Position numbers and translations under genes: made by a program. A stretch of DNA of 64,000 nucleotides from Gammaproteobacteria bacterium (GTDB taxonomy: Bacteria > Pseudomonadota > Gammaproteobacteria > Pseudomonadales > Cellvibrionaceae): the NCBI GenBank assembly GCA_021151625.1, contig JAGKWY010000001.1:34955-98954 (forward strand), given 5' to 3'. Position 1 is the first letter of the stretch; the number at the start of each line of letters is the position of its first letter. The notes beneath the pieces were generated by a model. That model saw only the letters and a list, made by a program, of their open reading frames with translations, did no database searches and was not told the DNA's origin. Positions 1 to 8,203 of the stretch are shown here, one piece after another.

Positions 1-1
1 G

Positions 2-364
2 ACCACCAATGGCTTGGGGCGTATAGACGGTGCTTTTATGCGGCGCTTTGATCGCGTGATTGAATTTCATGCGCCCACGTTGGATGAGCGCGCGCGCCTC
101 TGGCAAAACCATTTGGGCGTGCGCAGCCCCGGTGAACAAGTTTGTACGCAGCTTGCCAGCCTGTGCGATTTAAGTGGTGGTTTTATTCGCAATGCTGTAT
201 TGGCGGCGGCGGCTGAATTGCCCGTTAGCGAAGCGCCGCAATTAAGTTTTGTCAGCCTGCTGCACGCGGTTGCGCGCGAGTATCGCAAATCCGGCAAGCC
301 CTTACCGCCCAAATTGCTCAATCAATTAAATCTGGCGCAACCGGACAAGGCGGTGCAAGCATGA
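2..364 (+). CDS. AAA+ ATPase, C-terminal part (5' end outside window)
   Basis: Only the last ~120 codons are present; the frame is open from base 2. The visible part begins TTNGLGRIDGAFMRRFDR, the sensor-1 and arginine-finger region of an AAA+ ATPase, followed by the small helical lid (DERARLWQNHL and LSGGFIRNAVLAAAAEL). The stop overlaps the next start by four bases (ATGA), so it is translationally coupled to a DUF4157 protein. In extracellular contractile injection system (eCIS) loci an AAA+ ATPase of this kind typically lies near DUF4157 genes, so I infer that role. The Walker A and B motifs lie upstream of the window and cannot be checked. Confidence 0.85.
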   Translation, partial: TTNGLGRIDGAFMRRFDRVIEFHAPTLDERARLWQNHLGVRSPGEQVCTQLASLCDLSGGFIRNAVLAAAAELPVSEAPQLSFVSLLHAVAREYRKSGKPLPPKLLNQLNLAQPDKAVQA

Positions 365-3300
365 GCCAGACGCAATCACTGAAGAAAAAATCGGCCGCTG
401 ATGGTGGCGATAAACAATCGCTACAGCGCAATGCCAATAAAAGTGCTGATGAAACGCTAAATAAAAAAGATAGCCCTGTAGCGGAACAACCGGCAGAACT
501 ACAGAAAAAAATATATCGCACGGCAGAGTCTGAACAGGCAGAAGCCAGCGCGCAGCGCAAACCGCGCCTGCAAACCAAACTCAGCGTAAGCGAACCGGGC
601 GATAGCCACGAGCAGGAGGCAGATCGCGTTGCCGATGAAGTGGTCAGCCGCAGTGTTGCACCAGCTACTGAGGAAAATAAATTAAACCCCGGTAATACCA
701 AACCGGAAAACACTGCTGCCAGCCCGCAATCCCTGCAAACCAAAATTTCGCGCATGGAGGAGCCTGCTGCAGAATCCACTCCGGTAGAAACTGAAGCTCC
801 ATCAACAGAGCCGGAAGCGGCTACTGACACAGCAGAAAATTCCGAGCAGGGCGTGAGTGAGGAGGTTGAACAACAAATTGCTGGCATGCGCGGCCAGGGT
901 GCGCAATTGCCCGAACAAGTGCGCACGGAATTGGAAGGCCAATTCAATCACGACTTTTCCTCCGTCTCCATCCACACCGGCGGTACTGCTGATGCACTTT
1001 GTAAACAATTAAGCGCGCGTGCCTTTACCGTTGGCAGCGATATATTTTTCGCCTCGGGCGAATACGCACCTGATTCACAAGAAGGCAAACGTTTACTCGC
1101 CCATGAGTTGACGCATGTGGTGCAGCAGGGGAGTGGGGTTACGCGGAAGATCATGCGCGATGTAACTCCTGCACCATCTCCGGCCGTAAGTCCTGGTTCA
1201 GATGCAGAAACCAAATTAAATGAATTATGTAAATTGGAACTGCCACCAATAAAACATCGCCACGCAGCGCTTTACACTGGTCATGGTGCGAGGCGAGCAG
1301 CTGGTTACGCACGAAATACCAGTCAGGAGCAGATAGATGTTTGGAAGCAAGGTGTAAATTTAACCGAAGCAATTATTGCGCAAAAAATACAGGCATCTCT
1401 GCAGCGCACAAACCCAAATGCAACCTTTGCTATTCCGTCTTCGCCACATGCAATGGTTAATTTTACGTTACCAGGAAGCCCAACACCTATCAGCGGGCAA
1501 TGGCGCGGCTTGCGCAATCAGTTGCTGATTCCAGATTGGGACAGGCGCGGGGTCGCGTTAACTACTCGTGAAAATAAATTTCAAGTCGATCACATGATCG
1601 AACTGCAAGTGTATGGCGATTCAACGGGTAACTCTGGCAACGTAGTTGGAAATATGGAATTGCTTAAAGGGTCATCCAATGCGAGTTCCGGTTCTACCAT
1701 AAAAAATAAAATATACGAAAAAGTTTATGATTTTTTAGGTGCCCAGGACACTAATTTTGCGACGCTCGCAGATGACACAAAAAAAACACGGCGACGTAAT
1801 TTTCTCAGTAACCATACGATTAATTTTTCCGAGGTGGTGCGCGGTGCCGGGCGCAGCGGCGATGATGCGGATTGGTGGACTAAAGCGGAGATAGAAACCG
1901 GCGCTCATATGGATGTCTTGCAAGCGGCTCCACCAACGAACTTGCAAGGTAGTTCAGGAAATTTTGTCTTTGCGACTGGCCCCGGGGGAAGCGAAATTCG
2001 CCGTTATACATATACCGGTTTTCCCATCGCGGTAACTGATCCCGCAGGGCAGAACGCATTTGCCGGCGTCACGATAAACTCATTTAATTTGAATAATCAG
2101 GTAGAAGTAGGTACCCAGGGCACAGACGTGGGAACTCTGGAGGGAACCTGGAATTTGCCTTCAGGATTTGGAACTGGCTCTGCGGTTAGTATTCCACTCA
2201 AAGCGATTGGCCCTTATTGCGCGGGTCCAGGCCAAATTCCAGCGTTAAATACCACGTTTAATCATTTGAGTCCGGTTGAGTTTACCGAGTTCGAAATTAG
2301 AAATAATCAGCTTTACTCGATGGGACGAATTCCTACACCGACTATTCCTTTATTGTCGCGCGCGCAAATTGGCTTAGTGCTGCAAGGCCAGGATATTCGC
2401 TTTCAAATTCAATACAACACCGGCATGTTGAATTTGCCTATTCCCGGTATAACTATTGACGATAGTAGTATTGCGCTTTTTTACAGTGTCCAGCAGGGAT
2501 TTGGTGCAGAGGGAAGCCTGGATTTTGGCATTAATAATTTAGGCTCGGGTAATTTGACTGTTGCTGCATCGCAAGAAAGTGGATTTTCTGCCAGTGGCAA
2601 TTTCTCTTTTGATACCGACTTATTTGATCGCGCCCGTGTCAGTATCTGGTATAGAAATGGGGCGTTTGGTGGTTCGGGAGAGATTGGCATAGATACACCG
2701 GATAAAATTCGCGGTATTCGGCGAGCTAATCTGAGTGTAAGTTTTACCGAGGGAAATTTTTCAGCAACTGGTGATATCCAGCCAGCAATCCCCGGAGTTC
2801 AACAGGCAGGCTTGCGCGTTATCTACACCGAGCAAGAAGGTCTGACAATTGGCGGTAATCTCCAATTAAATAATGAAACCCCGGGATTGCAATCTGGATC
2901 TGTGGATGTGACCTTAAATAAACGCGATGGTCTTTGGAAAGTTTCTGCAACAGGCACAGCTGTCCCGGCAATCCCCGGGGTAAATTCGGAATTAACCATT
3001 AACTATAACGATGGAGCCTTCACCGCCGAAGCCAATGCCGATTATTCACGCGGTATGCTATCTGGCCGCGTGAATGCAGGCGTTACTAATCGCACTGTGA
3101 ATGCCGATGGCTCATTGAGCGAAACAGCGGCTGATGGAAATCCGCTGGTCATTTATGGCGGCGGTCAGTTGACCTTGCAAATAGCGCCCTGGCTGCAAGG
3201 CACTGCCGGTGTGCGTTTCGCGCCGAATGGCGAAGTGACCGTAACCGGTGAAATTGGTTTGCCCAGTCAGTTGGAAATTTTTGCGCGCAAGGAAATTAAC

Positions 3301-3921
3301 AGGTCCATTTTTAATATTGCCGTGCAAGCCCCAATTTTTCCCGGAATTGTTGCCGAGGTGGGCGGTGGTTTAAGTGCGACTGCGGGCATAGGCCCAGGTG
3401 TGCTGGATCGCTTAAGCCTGGGGATTACCTACAACCCTGCCCACGAAGATCAAACCCGTATTACTGGCGACGCTCATTTAAATATTCCCGCTAACGCTGG
3501 CTTGCGTTTATCAGTGCGCGCCGGTATTGGTTTGGGTATTACCGGTGCCAGTGCCACCGGCGGTTTGGATATTGGCGGCACCCTGGGTATTGAAGGTGCG
3601 GCAGAAGCAGGAGTGCATGTAGAGTGGACTCCATCAACCGGGTTGGATATTCGCGCGGAAATTGCTGTGCACGCGCAACCCAGTTTCACCTTTGATATCG
3701 GCGGTTATGTGAGTGTGCGCGCACTCGGATTTAGTGTGTACGACAATCGCTGGCAATTTGCCTCTTACACTTTTGGTTCCGATTATCGTTTTGGAATTCG
3801 CTTGCCGATTCATTACCACGAGGGTGAGCCCTTTGATATTTCCCTCGATGACGTTCAATTTGAAGTACCCAATATAGATACCGATCAATTACTGCGTGGC
3901 CTGATTGCGAGGATTGCCTGA
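361..3921 (+). CDS. DUF4157 (eCIS core domain) protein, putative injection-system cargo
   Basis: 1186 residues. Residues 1-65 are charged and low in complexity. A conserved eCIS-type peptide (LQTKLSVSEPGDSHEQEADR) starts near residue 70 and a partial copy (LQTKISRMEE) follows near 124. The DUF4157 domain spans about 180-258 and carries a metallopeptidase-like HELTH at 248-252. A middle region has DHMIELQ (His 411) and then GNMELLKGSSNASSG, which resembles an HNH/His-Me-finger nuclease core; this is tentative. From about residue 690 to the end there are repeated Gly/Asn-rich beta segments. There is no signal peptide, consistent with loading into a contractile particle rather than Sec export. 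It overlaps the upstream ATPase by 4 bases and the downstream TPR gene by 1 base. The cargo or toxin role is inference. Confidence 0.85.
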   Translation: MSQTQSLKKKSAADGGDKQSLQRNANKSADETLNKKDSPVAEQPAELQKKIYRTAESEQAEASAQRKPRLQTKLSVSEPGDSHEQEADRVADEVVSRSVAPATEENKLNPGNTKPENTAASPQSLQTKISRMEEPAAESTPVETEAPSTEPEAATDTAENSEQGVSEEVEQQIAGMRGQGAQLPEQVRTELEGQFNHDFSSVSIHTGGTADALCKQLSARAFTVGSDIFFASGEYAPDSQEGKRLLAHELTHVVQQGSGVTRKIMRDVTPAPSPAVSPGSDAETKLNELCKLELPPIKHRHAALYTGHGARRAAGYARNTSQEQIDVWKQGVNLTEAIIAQKIQASLQRTNPNATFAIPSSPHAMVNFTLPGSPTPISGQWRGLRNQLLIPDWDRRGVALTTRENKFQVDHMIELQVYGDSTGNSGNVVGNMELLKGSSNASSGSTIKNKIYEKVYDFLGAQDTNFATLADDTKKTRRRNFLSNHTINFSEVVRGAGRSGDDADWWTKAEIETGAHMDVLQAAPPTNLQGSSGNFVFATGPGGSEIRRYTYTGFPIAVTDPAGQNAFAGVTINSFNLNNQVEVGTQGTDVGTLEGTWNLPSGFGTGSAVSIPLKAIGPYCAGPGQIPALNTTFNHLSPVEFTEFEIRNNQLYSMGRIPTPTIPLLSRAQIGLVLQGQDIRFQIQYNTGMLNLPIPGITIDDSSIALFYSVQQGFGAEGSLDFGINNLGSGNLTVAASQESGFSASGNFSFDTDLFDRARVSIWYRNGAFGGSGEIGIDTPDKIRGIRRANLSVSFTEGNFSATGDIQPAIPGVQQAGLRVIYTEQEGLTIGGNLQLNNETPGLQSGSVDVTLNKRDGLWKVSATGTAVPAIPGVNSELTINYNDGAFTAEANADYSRGMLSGRVNAGVTNRTVNADGSLSETAADGNPLVIYGGGQLTLQIAPWLQGTAGVRFAPNGEVTVTGEIGLPSQLEIFARKEINRSIFNIAVQAPIFPGIVAEVGGGLSATAGIGPGVLDRLSLGITYNPAHEDQTRITGDAHLNIPANAGLRLSVRAGIGLGITGASATGGLDIGGTLGIEGAAEAGVHVEWTPSTGLDIRAEIAVHAQPSFTFDIGGYVSVRALGFSVYDNRWQFASYTFGSDYRFGIRLPIHYHEGEPFDISLDDVQFEVPNIDTDQLLRGLIARIA

Positions 3922-4829
3922 TGAATACTGACACTCTGCTACAAAACCAAATCCAACAGCAATTGCGCGCGGGTGTGGATGCCCATGTGCGTGGCAATTT
4001 GCTCGCGGCAGAAAATGCGTATAAAACAGTGTTAAGCCTGGATGATATCAATGCAATTGCGCATAACAACCTGGGTTTCGTGTACGGGCAGCAAGCCAAT
4101 TGGCCTTTGGCGCTGGAGCACTTGCACAAGGCGCTTGTGATTAATCCCGACTATGCCACGGCTATGTCCAATCTTGGTCAAATTTATTTTTCTACCGGCG
4201 AACAAGAGCAAGCCATGGCACTACTGGAAAAGGCAACCGTGCTGGATGCTAATGACCCGCAGCACTGGCATAACCTCGCACGCATTGACTTGCTGCGCGG
4301 TAATTTTCAGCGCGCGGAATATGCTTGGTGGCGCGCCTGCAATTTGCGCCCGGATTATCTGGACTACCAGGTGAATATGGCGATTGCCATTGCCGCGCAA
4401 CATAGATTTGCCGAGGCTGAAAAAATTTATCAGGGCGTTGTTGCGCAGCATCCACAACATTTTAATGCGCTCCTGCAATTGGGCATCTGTTGGTTGCTGA
4501 TGAAAAATTATGGCAATGCACAACAGATATTTCAGCGCGCGCTGCAAATAAATCCGCGCGATCCATCGCTGTTGCGCCATTGTGGTTTAGTTGAATTAAC
4601 GCTGGGCAATAAACCAGCGGCAGCAAAATTTTTTCAGGCGCTACTGGAACTGACGCCAGAGGATCAAGATGCGCGCGTCGATTATGCTCTGGTGCTGCTG
4701 GAGCTGGGTGATGCGTCTGCGCTGGCGCAAGAGCGCGATTATTTGCAGGCAATTGCGCAACCGAACGAGCGCGTGCAGCAGTATTTACCAGTGATCAGTA
4801 ATGCGCTGGTTGCGCAGGGTTTGCATTAA
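3921..4829 (+). CDS. Tetratricopeptide repeat protein
   Basis: 302 residues made almost entirely of TPR helical hairpins, for example NNLGFVYGQQANWPLALEHL, then SNLGQIYFSTGEQEQAMALL and HWHNLARIDLLRGNFQRAEY. I count about seven to eight repeats. No signal peptide, membrane segment or catalytic motif is visible, so it is probably a cytoplasmic scaffold or chaperone-like protein. Its ATG shares one base with the stop of the DUF4157 gene, so it should be co-translated with it and may assist loading or assembly of the injection system (inference). Its stop overlaps the convergent anti-sigma gene by four bases, leaving no room for a terminator between them. Confidence 0.85.
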   Translation: MNTDTLLQNQIQQQLRAGVDAHVRGNLLAAENAYKTVLSLDDINAIAHNNLGFVYGQQANWPLALEHLHKALVINPDYATAMSNLGQIYFSTGEQEQAMALLEKATVLDANDPQHWHNLARIDLLRGNFQRAEYAWWRACNLRPDYLDYQVNMAIAIAAQHRFAEAEKIYQGVVAQHPQHFNALLQLGICWLLMKNYGNAQQIFQRALQINPRDPSLLRHCGLVELTLGNKPAAAKFFQALLELTPEDQDARVDYALVLLELGDASALAQERDYLQAIAQPNERVQQYLPVISNALVAQGLH

Positions 4830-5497
4830 CGCCAGGCCATAAATGGATTAAGCAGGCTGTACCAGCCGGTAAATTTCAGTGGTGCGTTGAGCACGGTTAA
4901 ACAAATACAGTCTTCATTTTGCAATGCAGTGGGGCTGTGTTTGTGGCTCGCATCGCGTGCAATAAAATCACCTGCGTGATAAACCCCTAATTCATCGGAA
5001 AAGCCACCGCACAAGATTACGGTCAACTCTAAGCCTTTATGGGTATGAGTGGGAATTTTTGCACCGGCGCTAATTTTTTGCAGTGCTACTTGAAACCCTT
5101 TTTCATCCAGGAGCGACGTCAAATCAAATTTGCCAATCGTTTTGGTTTGACGTTGCCAGGGCAGGGTATCCAGCGTTGTTGGCAAATAGGCTTGCAATGG
5201 GTCAGCACTTGCAGGCATTTTTTTCTCGGATGCAATTTTTATCGGGTCTTTTTCACTTACTGGTTGATGGTTAGTGCCTTCCAGCTTAGTCATTAATGCA
5301 TCAAATGCCGCTTCGTCGCTACTGGCTGGTTTAATGTTTTCCAGCAAGGCGCCGCCCAGGTGATTCAGGTTTTTTACATGGGTGCGGCACTCATGGCAAA
5401 AACACAGGTGCATGGCCACTGCTAATGCTACGGGGGCCGGAGTGCTGCCGGCGGCGTAGTTCATCAGGGTCATATCGTCCGGATGCCAGGCATTCAT
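4826..5497 (-). CDS. chrR: ChrR-type cupin anti-sigma factor
   Basis: 223 residues. The N-terminal zinc-binding anti-sigma domain shows His4, His31 and a CFCHEC cluster (HLCFCHECRTH), the H-x3-C-x2-C arrangement of zinc anti-sigma factors. The C-terminal half is a cupin (KISAGAKIPTHTHKGLELTVIL, then GDFIARDASHKHSPT) that would bind a metal and sense the stress. In the ChrR family this protein holds the partner ECF sigma factor inactive until singlet oxygen or a similar oxidant acts. Its ATG overlaps the stop of the upstream sigma gene by four bases, the usual coupling of such pairs. Confidence 0.9.
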   Translation of the reverse strand: MNAWHPDDMTLMNYAAGSTPAPVALAVAMHLCFCHECRTHVKNLNHLGGALLENIKPASSDEAAFDALMTKLEGTNHQPVSEKDPIKIASEKKMPASADPLQAYLPTTLDTLPWQRQTKTIGKFDLTSLLDEKGFQVALQKISAGAKIPTHTHKGLELTVILCGGFSDELGVYHAGDFIARDASHKHSPTALQNEDCICLTVLNAPLKFTGWYSLLNPFMAWR

Positions 5498-6111
5498 AGT
5501 TCTTTGGCCTCAAACATAACGCGTAACTTTTGCAGCGATAAACGCAACCTACCTTTCACGGTTCCCAGGGGAATATTCAACTCCTCGGCGACTTCCTCAT
5601 GGGTTTTACCTTCGTAATAGACTTTACGCAGGGCAATCATTTGTTCTTCCGGTAGTTTGTCGATGGACTGATTAACAAATTTTTCCGTGGATAAATTCTG
5701 GATTGAATAAACGGTGGTGTCTTCTTCGGTGGGAATTTGCCACAAGTCTTCCGTATCTATCACTAGTTCAGCGCGGGTGCGATTTAGCTTGCGCAAGAGG
5801 TCGATCCGCTGGTTGCGGGTAATGGTAAAAATCCAGGTGGAAACCGAGGCAAGCGAGGGCGAATATTTATCGGCATTGCGCCACACATTAGTCATAACCT
5901 CTTGTACCAGCACTTCCGCATGCTGGCTAAAACCCTGGTTGATCGCATAGGCCTTAATACGTGGGGCGAAATAGTTGTACAACTGCCGAAAAGCCGCACG
6001 ATCATCCTGTTGCGCAACTCGCTGAAGCAATTCAGTCCAGTGCGCTGCGTCGGGTGGCGCATCGCTACCGGCGGTGGAGTCATTCATGGACTTGGCCCTT
6101 GCTTCGGTCAT
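5494..6111 (-). CDS. ECF RNA polymerase sigma factor (ECF11/RpoE-ChrR type)
   Basis: 205 residues. Region 2 is seen as FRQLYNYFAPRIKAYAI through VWRNADKYSPSLASVSTWIF and TITRNQRIDLLRK; region 4 as LPEEQMIALRKVYYEGKTHE followed by IPLGTVKGRLRLSLQKLR. The start is supported by a GAGG about nine bases upstream. The stop overlaps the start of chrR. An ECF11-type promoter lies about 65 bases upstream of the start codon, implying autoregulation. By homology it directs the response to singlet oxygen or related oxidative damage; the actual inducer here is not shown by the sequence. Confidence 0.93.
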   Translation of the reverse strand: MTEARAKSMNDSTAGSDAPPDAAHWTELLQRVAQQDDRAAFRQLYNYFAPRIKAYAINQGFSQHAEVLVQEVMTNVWRNADKYSPSLASVSTWIFTITRNQRIDLLRKLNRTRAELVIDTEDLWQIPTEEDTTVYSIQNLSTEKFVNQSIDKLPEEQMIALRKVYYEGKTHEEVAEELNIPLGTVKGRLRLSLQKLRVMFEAKEL

Positions 6112-6176
6112 CAGTTAATGCCTCATTATCGCCGGTAATTGGCCGCTTGCCATGGGGAAATTGGAATCGCTTTTTA

Positions 6177-6202
6177 TACGCTGGCCAGCCCTGTCTGGAT
6201 CA
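6177..6202 (-). promoter_or_regulatory. ECF11-type promoter of the sigma/chrR operon
   Basis: Read on the minus strand, TGATCC (6202-6197) is followed after exactly 16 bases by CGTATA (CGTA at 6180-6177). TGATCC with a downstream CGTA/TA element is the promoter pattern known for the RpoE-ChrR (ECF11) group. It lies at a suitable distance, about 65 bases, upstream of the sigma factor start. This supports autoregulation of the operon. Confidence 0.75.
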
Positions 6203-6240
6203 CTGGGATATAGGGTGGGGTAATTGCTGTGTAAAAAGGC

Positions 6241-6299
6241 TTGCCAGTCCGATTTTTGTGTATTAGTGTAATAATACACATCACTGGTGTATCAGTGAT
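6241..6299 (+). promoter_or_regulatory. Promoter/operator region with two adjacent palindromes upstream of the TraB/ABC operon
   Basis: A possible -35 TTGCCA (6241-6246) is followed by a 9-bp-arm inverted repeat, TGTGTATTA (6257-6265) and TAATACACA (6272-6280), then a 7-bp-arm repeat, ATCACTG (6280-6286) and CAGTGAT (6293-6299). The centres are 21 bp apart, two helical turns. The first can also be written TGTGTA-N12-TACACA, close to the YtrA operator (AGTGTA-N13-TACACT, from memory). A YtrA-type GntR gene sits 6 kb downstream in the same run of genes. The -10 is weak (TAGTGT at 6264-6269) and lies inside the palindrome. Confidence 0.6.
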
Positions 6300-6366
6300 C
6301 AATAATTCCATCTGTCAATCCATCCATTCAGGGGGCCTCACCTGGGGCTCGAGCAAGGAGTGAGTA

Positions 6367-7245
6367 ATGAAGAAAATTCTGATAGCCCTGGGGCTTAATT
6401 GCAGTTTGTTGTCTGTTGGCGTGGCAGCAGAAACCAGCCTGTACGAAATTAGCAAAGGCGAGCAAAAAATCTACCTGGGCGGCACTATCCATGTGCTGCG
6501 CAACAGCGATTACCCACTACCTGCCGAATACGAGCAGGCCTATGAGCAAACCCAAATTCTGGTGCTGGAAACGGATATGAAAAAATCCAACTCGCCCGAA
6601 TTTGGCCAGCAGTTTGCGCAGGCATTTACATACAGCGGCGGCAAAAACCTGGCACAGGATTTACAGCCAAAACTCTGGCAACAATTGCAGGAATACGCTG
6701 ATAAAAATCAATTCCCGCTTGGGCAAATGAGTATGTTCAAAGCGGTATTTGTCAGCTTGTCCATGTCGATTGTTGAAATGCAGAAGCGCGGCTACGGTCT
6801 GGGGCAGGGGGTGGATATGTATTTCTACCAAAAGGCCAGTCTGGTCAACAAACCTGTGCAGGAGTTGGAATCGGCAGAAGAGGTGCTTGCGCATATGCAA
6901 GCGTTAGTGGATCTGGATGCAAATCAGATAATTAAATCCACCCTGAGCGATTTAAGCAAAATCGATAAGGTCATGAGCCAATCCCTGGTGTATTGGCGCA
7001 AGGGTGATCTGGAAAAACTCGATAAAGAAATGGCCAAGGACATGCGTGAGCAAACGCCCGAAGTTTATCAGCATCTGCTGGTGAATCGTAATCAAGCCTG
7101 GTTGCCGAAAATAGAATCCATGTTGACGACTCCGGAAACGGAATTGGTGTTAGTAGGCGCATTGCACCTGGGTGGTAAAGATGGATTGCTGAAAGCGCTA
7201 AAGGCGCGTGGTTATCAAGTAAAACCCTATGCACTAAAAAAATAA
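6367..7245 (+). CDS. TraB/GumN family exported protein
   Basis: 292 residues with a cleavable signal peptide (about 1-20, ending GVAAE). The family hallmarks are an N-terminal LGGTIHVLR, then VLETDM near residue 80, and a C-terminal VLVGALHLGGKDGLL before KARGYQVKPY. TraB/GumN proteins are proposed metal-dependent proteases or pheromone-inactivating enzymes; the true substrate is unknown. The start has a strong AAGGAG. It is the first gene of a same-strand run that continues 67 bases downstream with an ABC ATPase, so it may share regulation with that transporter. Confidence 0.88.
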   Translation: MKKILIALGLNCSLLSVGVAAETSLYEISKGEQKIYLGGTIHVLRNSDYPLPAEYEQAYEQTQILVLETDMKKSNSPEFGQQFAQAFTYSGGKNLAQDLQPKLWQQLQEYADKNQFPLGQMSMFKAVFVSLSMSIVEMQKRGYGLGQGVDMYFYQKASLVNKPVQELESAEEVLAHMQALVDLDANQIIKSTLSDLSKIDKVMSQSLVYWRKGDLEKLDKEMAKDMREQTPEVYQHLLVNRNQAWLPKIESMLTTPETELVLVGALHLGGKDGLLKALKARGYQVKPYALKK

Positions 7246-7312
7246 TTGGCGCTACACCAACGCACGTTAACTATAAAAAATTTACGCACCACAAATGCCA
7301 CAAGGAGTCTTT

Positions 7313-8203
7313 ATGCTCAGCCCGAATTCTTTGCACCCGGTTTCGTTACAACTATTAGAGCGAAAGCTAGGCGGTGTAACTATTTTAAAAGGAATTACTT
7401 CCGAAGTATTGCCCGGGCAGGTAATTGCCTTGCTGGGTAAAAACGGTGCGGGCAAAACCACTTTGCTGGAAACTATTTTGGGTTTTGGTTTTCCTTCGTC
7501 CGGCGAGGTGAATTTGTGGGGCACGAAAGCCACCGGAATTGATGGCGATATAAAACAGCGCATAGGTTTTGTGCCGCAACAGGATGAATTGCTCGCTGGA
7601 TTGAATGGTCGCGATCACCTGGAACTATTTAAAGCCTTCCGCAAAACCTGGAACCAGGAGTTGGTGGATCGCCTGGTGGCTGAATGGTTAGTTCCCCTGG
7701 ATATCAGCACCGGTAAAATGTCGGTTGGCCAGCGCCAGAAATTATCTATATTGCTTGCCATGGCACACGAACCGGAATTATTAATTCTGGATGAACCGGT
7801 CGCGAGCCTGGACCCAATCGCGCGCCGTCAATTTTTACAGCAGCTGGTTGACATTGCGGCGGATGAAAATCGCGCAGTGATTTTTTCCACGCATATCGTT
7901 AGCGATGTAGAGCGCGTCGCCAATCAGGTATGGATGCTGCGCGACGGCCTGCTCGCCTATCAGGGCGGTTTGGATGAGCTGAAAGAATCTTTTGTGCGCG
8001 TTACGCTCAGCTTCAGTCAACCATTTAATCAAAAAATTAACTGGGCCAATTTAGTTAAACAAAAAAATAGCGGCAATCAAACCCAGCTTACGTTCAGTCA
8101 TTGGCAGCCGGAAATGGAACAACAGCTTGCACAGGAATTTTCTGCACAAGTACATGTGGAATATTTGGGCCTGGAAGATATTTTCCTGGAGTTGAATCAA
8201 TGA
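7313..8203 (+). CDS. ABC transporter ATP-binding protein
   Basis: 296 residues from ATG 7313, chosen because AAGGAG (7302-7307) sits five bases before it; an in-frame start 18 bases earlier has no ribosome site. Walker A is GKNGAGKTT, the signature is MSVGQRQKLS, Walker B is LLILDEPVASLDP, and the switch histidine follows (VIFSTHIVSDVER). The last ~90 residues form a divergent accessory domain. It is the only ATPase for the three membrane proteins that follow and overlaps the first by four bases. The substrate is unknown; YtrB-like exporters of this shape are linked to cell-envelope stress in Firmicutes. Confidence 0.93.
   Translation: MLSPNSLHPVSLQLLERKLGGVTILKGITSEVLPGQVIALLGKNGAGKTTLLETILGFGFPSSGEVNLWGTKATGIDGDIKQRIGFVPQQDELLAGLNGRDHLELFKAFRKTWNQELVDRLVAEWLVPLDISTGKMSVGQRQKLSILLAMAHEPELLILDEPVASLDPIARRQFLQQLVDIAADENRAVIFSTHIVSDVERVANQVWMLRDGLLAYQGGLDELKESFVRVTLSFSQPFNQKINWANLVKQKNSGNQTQLTFSHWQPEMEQQLAQEFSAQVHVEYLGLEDIFLELNQ

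Noticed and set aside
8101..8199. Earlier start for the first of the three membrane proteins
   Set aside because: It lies inside the ATPase gene, while an ATGA overlap at 8200 and alignment with the paralogues support the later start.
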